Source: Mycobacterium kyogaense
GTDB lineage: Bacteria; Actinomycetota; Actinomycetes; Mycobacteriales; Mycobacteriaceae
Length of the DNA stretch: 41,878 nt
Direction: 5' to 3'
Assembly (NCBI RefSeq): GCF_003254575.1
Contig: NZ_QJUA01000045.1
Coordinates: 1 to 41,878, forward strand
Each line of letters starts with the position of its first letter. The first letter of the stretch is position 1. Positions 40,018-41,878 of this stretch are shown piece by piece. The notes beneath the pieces are model-generated. The model did not search any database. It was not told the origin of the DNA and was given only the letters and a program-made list of their open reading frames with translations. A program made the position numbers and the translations under genes.

Positions 40018-41390
40018 GTGGCTGACTCCTGGAGGTTCAACAGTGCGTTCTCGACGACTTCGGTGAGCGCCGGGTGGATCCAGTACGGCCGACCGGCCAG
40101 GTCGTGCGCCGTGATGCCGAAGTTCATGGCGACGACGAAAATCTGGATGAGGCTGGCGGCCTGGTCGCCGATCAGATGGGCGCCCAGGATCGCTCCGCCG
40201 GGTTCGGCGAGTACCTTGCACAACCCGGTCGAGTCCTGCATGGCCCATCCGTAGGCCACGTCGGAGTACTCGGCGACGCCGACGGAGAAGTCGAGTCCGT
40301 CACGCCGGCAGTCGTCTTCGGTCCGGCCGACCGATGCGATCTGCGGGCTGGTGAAGACCGCCGACGGCACGAGATCGTGACTGATCTCGCGGAGGTCGTC
40401 GGGGTGCAGCAGATTGTGTTTGACGACGCCGGCTTCGCGATTGGCGACGTGTTTGAGGGGGACCGGGGTGCTGACATCGCCGAGGGCGAAGATTCCCGCG
40501 GCGGAGGTACGGCAGTAGCTGTCCACGGCGATGCGCCCGTCGTCGTCGGTGTCGATGCCCGCCTTCTCGACATCGAGGTGGTCGCTGTTGGGGCGCCGTC
40601 CCGCGGCCACCAGCAGCGCGTCTGCCTTCACCGACGTGCCGTCGTCGAGCTCGATGCTGAGATCGCCTGGGCTGCCGGAAATCTCGATGAGCTCGGTGCC
40701 GCACCTCACGTCGTAGGTGTCGCGCATCAGGTCGGTGTACACGTCGCGGACGGCGTCGTCCTGCGGTCCACCCAGAAGACGCCCCGACTTCTCGATGATC
40801 GTGATCCGGCTGCCTGCGGCGGCGAAGACATGGGCGAGTTCGGCGGCGATGTATCCGCCGCCGAGCACCGCGAGATGCTCAGGTGGCGTGTCGCGTCGCA
40901 TCACCGTGTCGGAGGTCTCGTAGGGCAGCCCCGAATTCGCGACGGCGTCGGGCACCACCGGTCGGCTGCCCGTCGCGATCACGATTCGCTCGGCCTCGAT
41001 CTCGACGGTGCCGTCGTCGGTCGCGATCTCCATCCGGCGTGGACCCGTGAAGCGCGCCTGCCCGTGGTAGACGGTGATGAAATCGCTGTCGCGGCGGCCT
41101 TGTTCGCCCTCATCGGCGAGTGCGTCGGTTCTGCTGAAGACGCGATCCCGCACGTCCGGCCAACGCACGTGCGGGTTGCCGGCGTCGATGTCGAAATGCT
41201 CAGCCGTGCCGACAGTGTCGGCGACCTGAGCGGTGTAGGACAGCATCTTCGACGGGATGCATCCGTAATTCACGCAGGTACCGCCGAACTTGCGATCGTC
41301 GATGATCGCGACGTCCAGATCGGCGAACTGATCGTCGATGACCATGTTGCCCGAGCCGGCCCCGATGATGACGAGGTCGTGTGAGTGCAC
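40014..41390 (-). CDS. mtr: mycothione reductase
   Basis: 458 aa, close to M. tuberculosis Mtr (459 aa). It reduces mycothiol disulfide with NADPH and FAD, keeping mycothiol, the main thiol of actinobacteria, in its reduced form. FAD binding is IIGAGSGNMVIDDQ, the redox-active disulfide is GGTCVNYGCIPSK (Cys39 and Cys44), NADPH binding is LGGGYIAAELAHVFAAAG and the second FAD motif is AAGIFALGDV. The C-terminal HPALTEVVENALL gives the active-site His439-Glu444 pair. GAGSGN, rather than GAGxxG, is typical of Mtr. GTG 41390 is the start. The next gene, zwf, makes its NADPH. Confidence 0.93.
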   Translation of the reverse strand: MHSHDLVIIGAGSGNMVIDDQFADLDVAIIDDRKFGGTCVNYGCIPSKMLSYTAQVADTVGTAEHFDIDAGNPHVRWPDVRDRVFSRTDALADEGEQGRRDSDFITVYHGQARFTGPRRMEIATDDGTVEIEAERIVIATGSRPVVPDAVANSGLPYETSDTVMRRDTPPEHLAVLGGGYIAAELAHVFAAAGSRITIIEKSGRLLGGPQDDAVRDVYTDLMRDTYDVRCGTELIEISGSPGDLSIELDDGTSVKADALLVAAGRRPNSDHLDVEKAGIDTDDDGRIAVDSYCRTSAAGIFALGDVSTPVPLKHVANREAGVVKHNLLHPDDLREISHDLVPSAVFTSPQIASVGRTEDDCRRDGLDFSVGVAEYSDVAYGWAMQDSTGLCKVLAEPGGAILGAHLIGDQAASLIQIFVVAMNFGITAHDLAGRPYWIHPALTEVVENALLNLQESAT

Positions 41391-41417
41391 CCACCGCCTG
41401 TTCCCGGCGGGGCAGTT

Positions 41418-41878
41418 CTAGAAACTCGAGACGCCCTCGGTGCTGATCGTCATGCCGTGGCCGGTGCCGTCGTTGGTGAAGGTGGTGCCGTCCTCGGTGG
41501 CATCGATGGTCCAGCCGAGCGCCGAGTAGGTGCTGTAGTCCAGCGTGACGGCGGGAATCGCGCCGAGGTTGCCGAGCACCCAGCTGACCCGGCCGTCGGC
41601 GGTCAAGCGCACGCCGTTGGCAGGCTCGCCCTCGACCTCGGGCGCGTTGGTGAAGGCCGATTCGCAGCCGACTTCCTGCTCGTCCAGTTGGCAGCGGGTC
41701 TTGCCGGACTTGGTCTGGATGAAGACGTAGCCGTTCTGCGGGCTGAGCACCTCGCCCGATGGTGCGCGGGCGGTGGTGGACGGCGGCGCAGGTGGGGGAG
41801 TGCTCGGCGGCGGTGTCGAGCGGGTGGGCCGCGGGGTGGGAAAGTCCGGTTCGATACCGGTGTCCGGGCTGCGGGTCG
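41418..41878 (-). CDS. conserved mycobacterial secreted/surface protein, C-terminal part (5' end outside window)
   Basis: The frame is open to the window edge, so the N-terminus is missing. About 153 residues are visible: a Pro/Thr/Ser linker (FPTPRPTRSTPPPSTPPPAP), then a small domain YVFIQTKSGKTRCQLDEQEVGCESAFTNAPEVEGEPANGVRLTADGRVSWVLGNLG. Two cysteines in RCQL and GCES would form a disulfide, and a GTGHGMTIS end follows. This domain type, with a TRC...V.CE...GV...G...WV.GNLG pattern, occurs in mycobacterial lipoproteins and membrane-protein exodomains; I know no function. Its stop is 27 bases before mtr on the same strand, so it may lead the mtr-zwf operon. Confidence 0.7.
   Translation of the reverse strand, partial: TRSPDTGIEPDFPTPRPTRSTPPPSTPPPAPPSTTARAPSGEVLSPQNGYVFIQTKSGKTRCQLDEQEVGCESAFTNAPEVEGEPANGVRLTADGRVSWVLGNLGAIPAVTLDYSTYSALGWTIDATEDGTTFTNDGTGHGMTISTEGVSSF

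Overview
The window is high-GC actinobacterial DNA from a mycobacterium, probably an environmental Mycolicibacterium-type species. The evidence is a gene order close to the M. tuberculosis Rv0322-Rv0343 region (udgA, rmlA, aspC, etfD, iniR, an Rv0340-like gene, iniB, iniA, iniC), a mycothione reductase, mycothiol-linked and F420-linked enzyme families, frequent GTG starts and tightly overlapping genes. No rRNA, tRNA, CRISPR array, insertion sequence or integrase was seen, and no gene-free stretch reaches 300 bases.

Layout. 1-598 is the end of a Pro/Ala- and Gly/Ser-rich protein. 595-4021 (minus) is a three-gene aromatic meta-cleavage operon (flavin hydroxylase, ring-opening extradiol dioxygenase, C-C hydrolase), divergent from a TetR regulator (4098-4739) across a striking double operator. 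A DUF4232 lipoprotein follows. 5454-10414 (plus) is a tightly packed run: UDP-glucose dehydrogenase, DUF1330 protein, cytochrome P450, mycothiol-dependent maleylpyruvate isomerase-like protein, NTF2-like protein and RmlA. Next come two secreted beta-propeller-like paralogues of exactly equal length (728 aa), a YibE/F membrane protein (minus) and a DUF4304 protein. 16901-25089 (minus) holds the aminotransferase AspC, a secreted nucleoside-hydrolase-like protein, the membrane iron-sulfur protein EtfD with an unusual repeated tail, and the STAND/LuxR activator IniR.

The centre of interest is 22.5-35.2 kb. An enlarged isoniazid-inducible (ini) locus has two IniB-type proteins and two dynamin-like GTPases (IniA, IniC). 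It is flanked on both sides by Hsp70-like proteins that have lost the substrate-binding domain and gained a transmembrane helix with a long Thr- or Pro/Ala-rich tail. Two small single-pass Thr-rich proteins follow. CCCCTAA elements sit in front of both iniB-type genes and are candidate IniR sites. Hairpins separate iniB from iniA and end the first iniB-type gene. The genes suggest an envelope-stress membrane-remodelling module in which Hsp70-like actin-fold ATPases may work with the dynamins; this is inference.

35.2-41.9 kb (minus) is a redox/sugar operon: a partial secreted protein, mycothione reductase, glucose-6-phosphate dehydrogenase, a GH15 trehalase-type hydrolase, a TIGR03085 protein and an F420-type LLM oxidoreductase. 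Together these could turn trehalose-derived glucose into NADPH for mycothiol recycling. All five convergent gene pairs in the window overlap at their 3' ends, three of them by sharing a CTAG double stop.
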